Origin: Sphingomonas albertensis
GTDB taxonomy: Bacteria; Pseudomonadota; Alphaproteobacteria; Sphingomonadales; Sphingomonadaceae
DNA length: 34,412 bases
Direction of reading: 5' to 3'
Assembly (NCBI RefSeq): GCF_014358075.1
Contig: NZ_JACONT010000040.1
Span: 1 to 34,412, forward strand
The first letter of the stretch is position 1. Every line of letters starts with the position of its first letter. The notes beneath the pieces were generated by a model that did no database searches, was not told the DNA's origin, and worked only from the letters and a program-made list of their open reading frames with translations. The position numbers and the translations under genes are program-made. Shown in pieces: positions 34,304-34,412 of the stretch.

Positions 34304-34412
34304 GGATGGGGGAGCGGGGCGTTCCGGATGGTCTTGAGAGGCGTGAGAGGCTTAAAGCGAGGTGCGGTTAGAGCCGTGCTTACCTACGCCCTTTGTTCTA
34401 TAGACGCAGAGA

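Overview
The window reads as chromosomal DNA of a high-GC alphaproteobacterium, most likely a Sphingomonas-type member of the Sphingomonadales. This rests on gene content (a DUF1013/TrcR regulator, a DUF1192 protein next to a quinone-oxidoreductase-like gene, xseB-ispA, and queA - EF-hand gene - tgt), on frequent ATGA/GTGA stop-start overlaps, on an alphaproteobacterial LexA box (GTTC-N7-GTTC) at uvrA, and on many sphingomonad-style intergenic inverted repeats. No tRNA, rRNA, CRISPR array, transposase or integrase was found.

Layout. 115-6790 is mostly minus strand: a Tat-exported dienelactone-hydrolase-like protein behind a metallo-beta-lactamase-fold hydrolase; TrcR-like regulator; GT4 glycosyltransferase plus LpxH-like phosphoesterase; zinc-free MDR oxidoreductase. 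6864-21703 is plus strand: DUF1192, clpA, a membrane GGDEF protein, a small membrane protein, xseB-ispA-coaD, a secreted cyclophilin, queA, EF-hand protein, tgt, a small membrane protein, a two-domain M16 peptidase and a SleB-type cell wall hydrolase. 22333-26669 is minus strand: a 76-aa protein, cspA, a glycine-zipper lipoprotein, a DUF3597 protein and a tightly overlapped pair (80-aa protein and HTH protein).

26690-28834 looks like a small, more AT-rich accessory insert: a BRCT-domain gene broken by a one-base frameshift, an unrecognised 222-aa protein, and a nucleotidyltransferase plus 59-aa protein that could be a toxin-antitoxin-like pair. The nucleotidyltransferase start overlaps the uvrA stop (GTGA), so it may be co-expressed with SOS-controlled uvrA. 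The right end carries uvrA (minus), a divergent Lys/His-rich protein, and a second GGDEF membrane protein; 33808-34412 contains no gene I can support, only repeats.

The most striking non-genic signal is the load of intergenic palindromic elements: at least six families, with repeated copies of several, one family present in both orientations, and one apparent element-in-element junction. The most interesting coding signal is the 26.7-28.8 kb insert and its coupling to uvrA.
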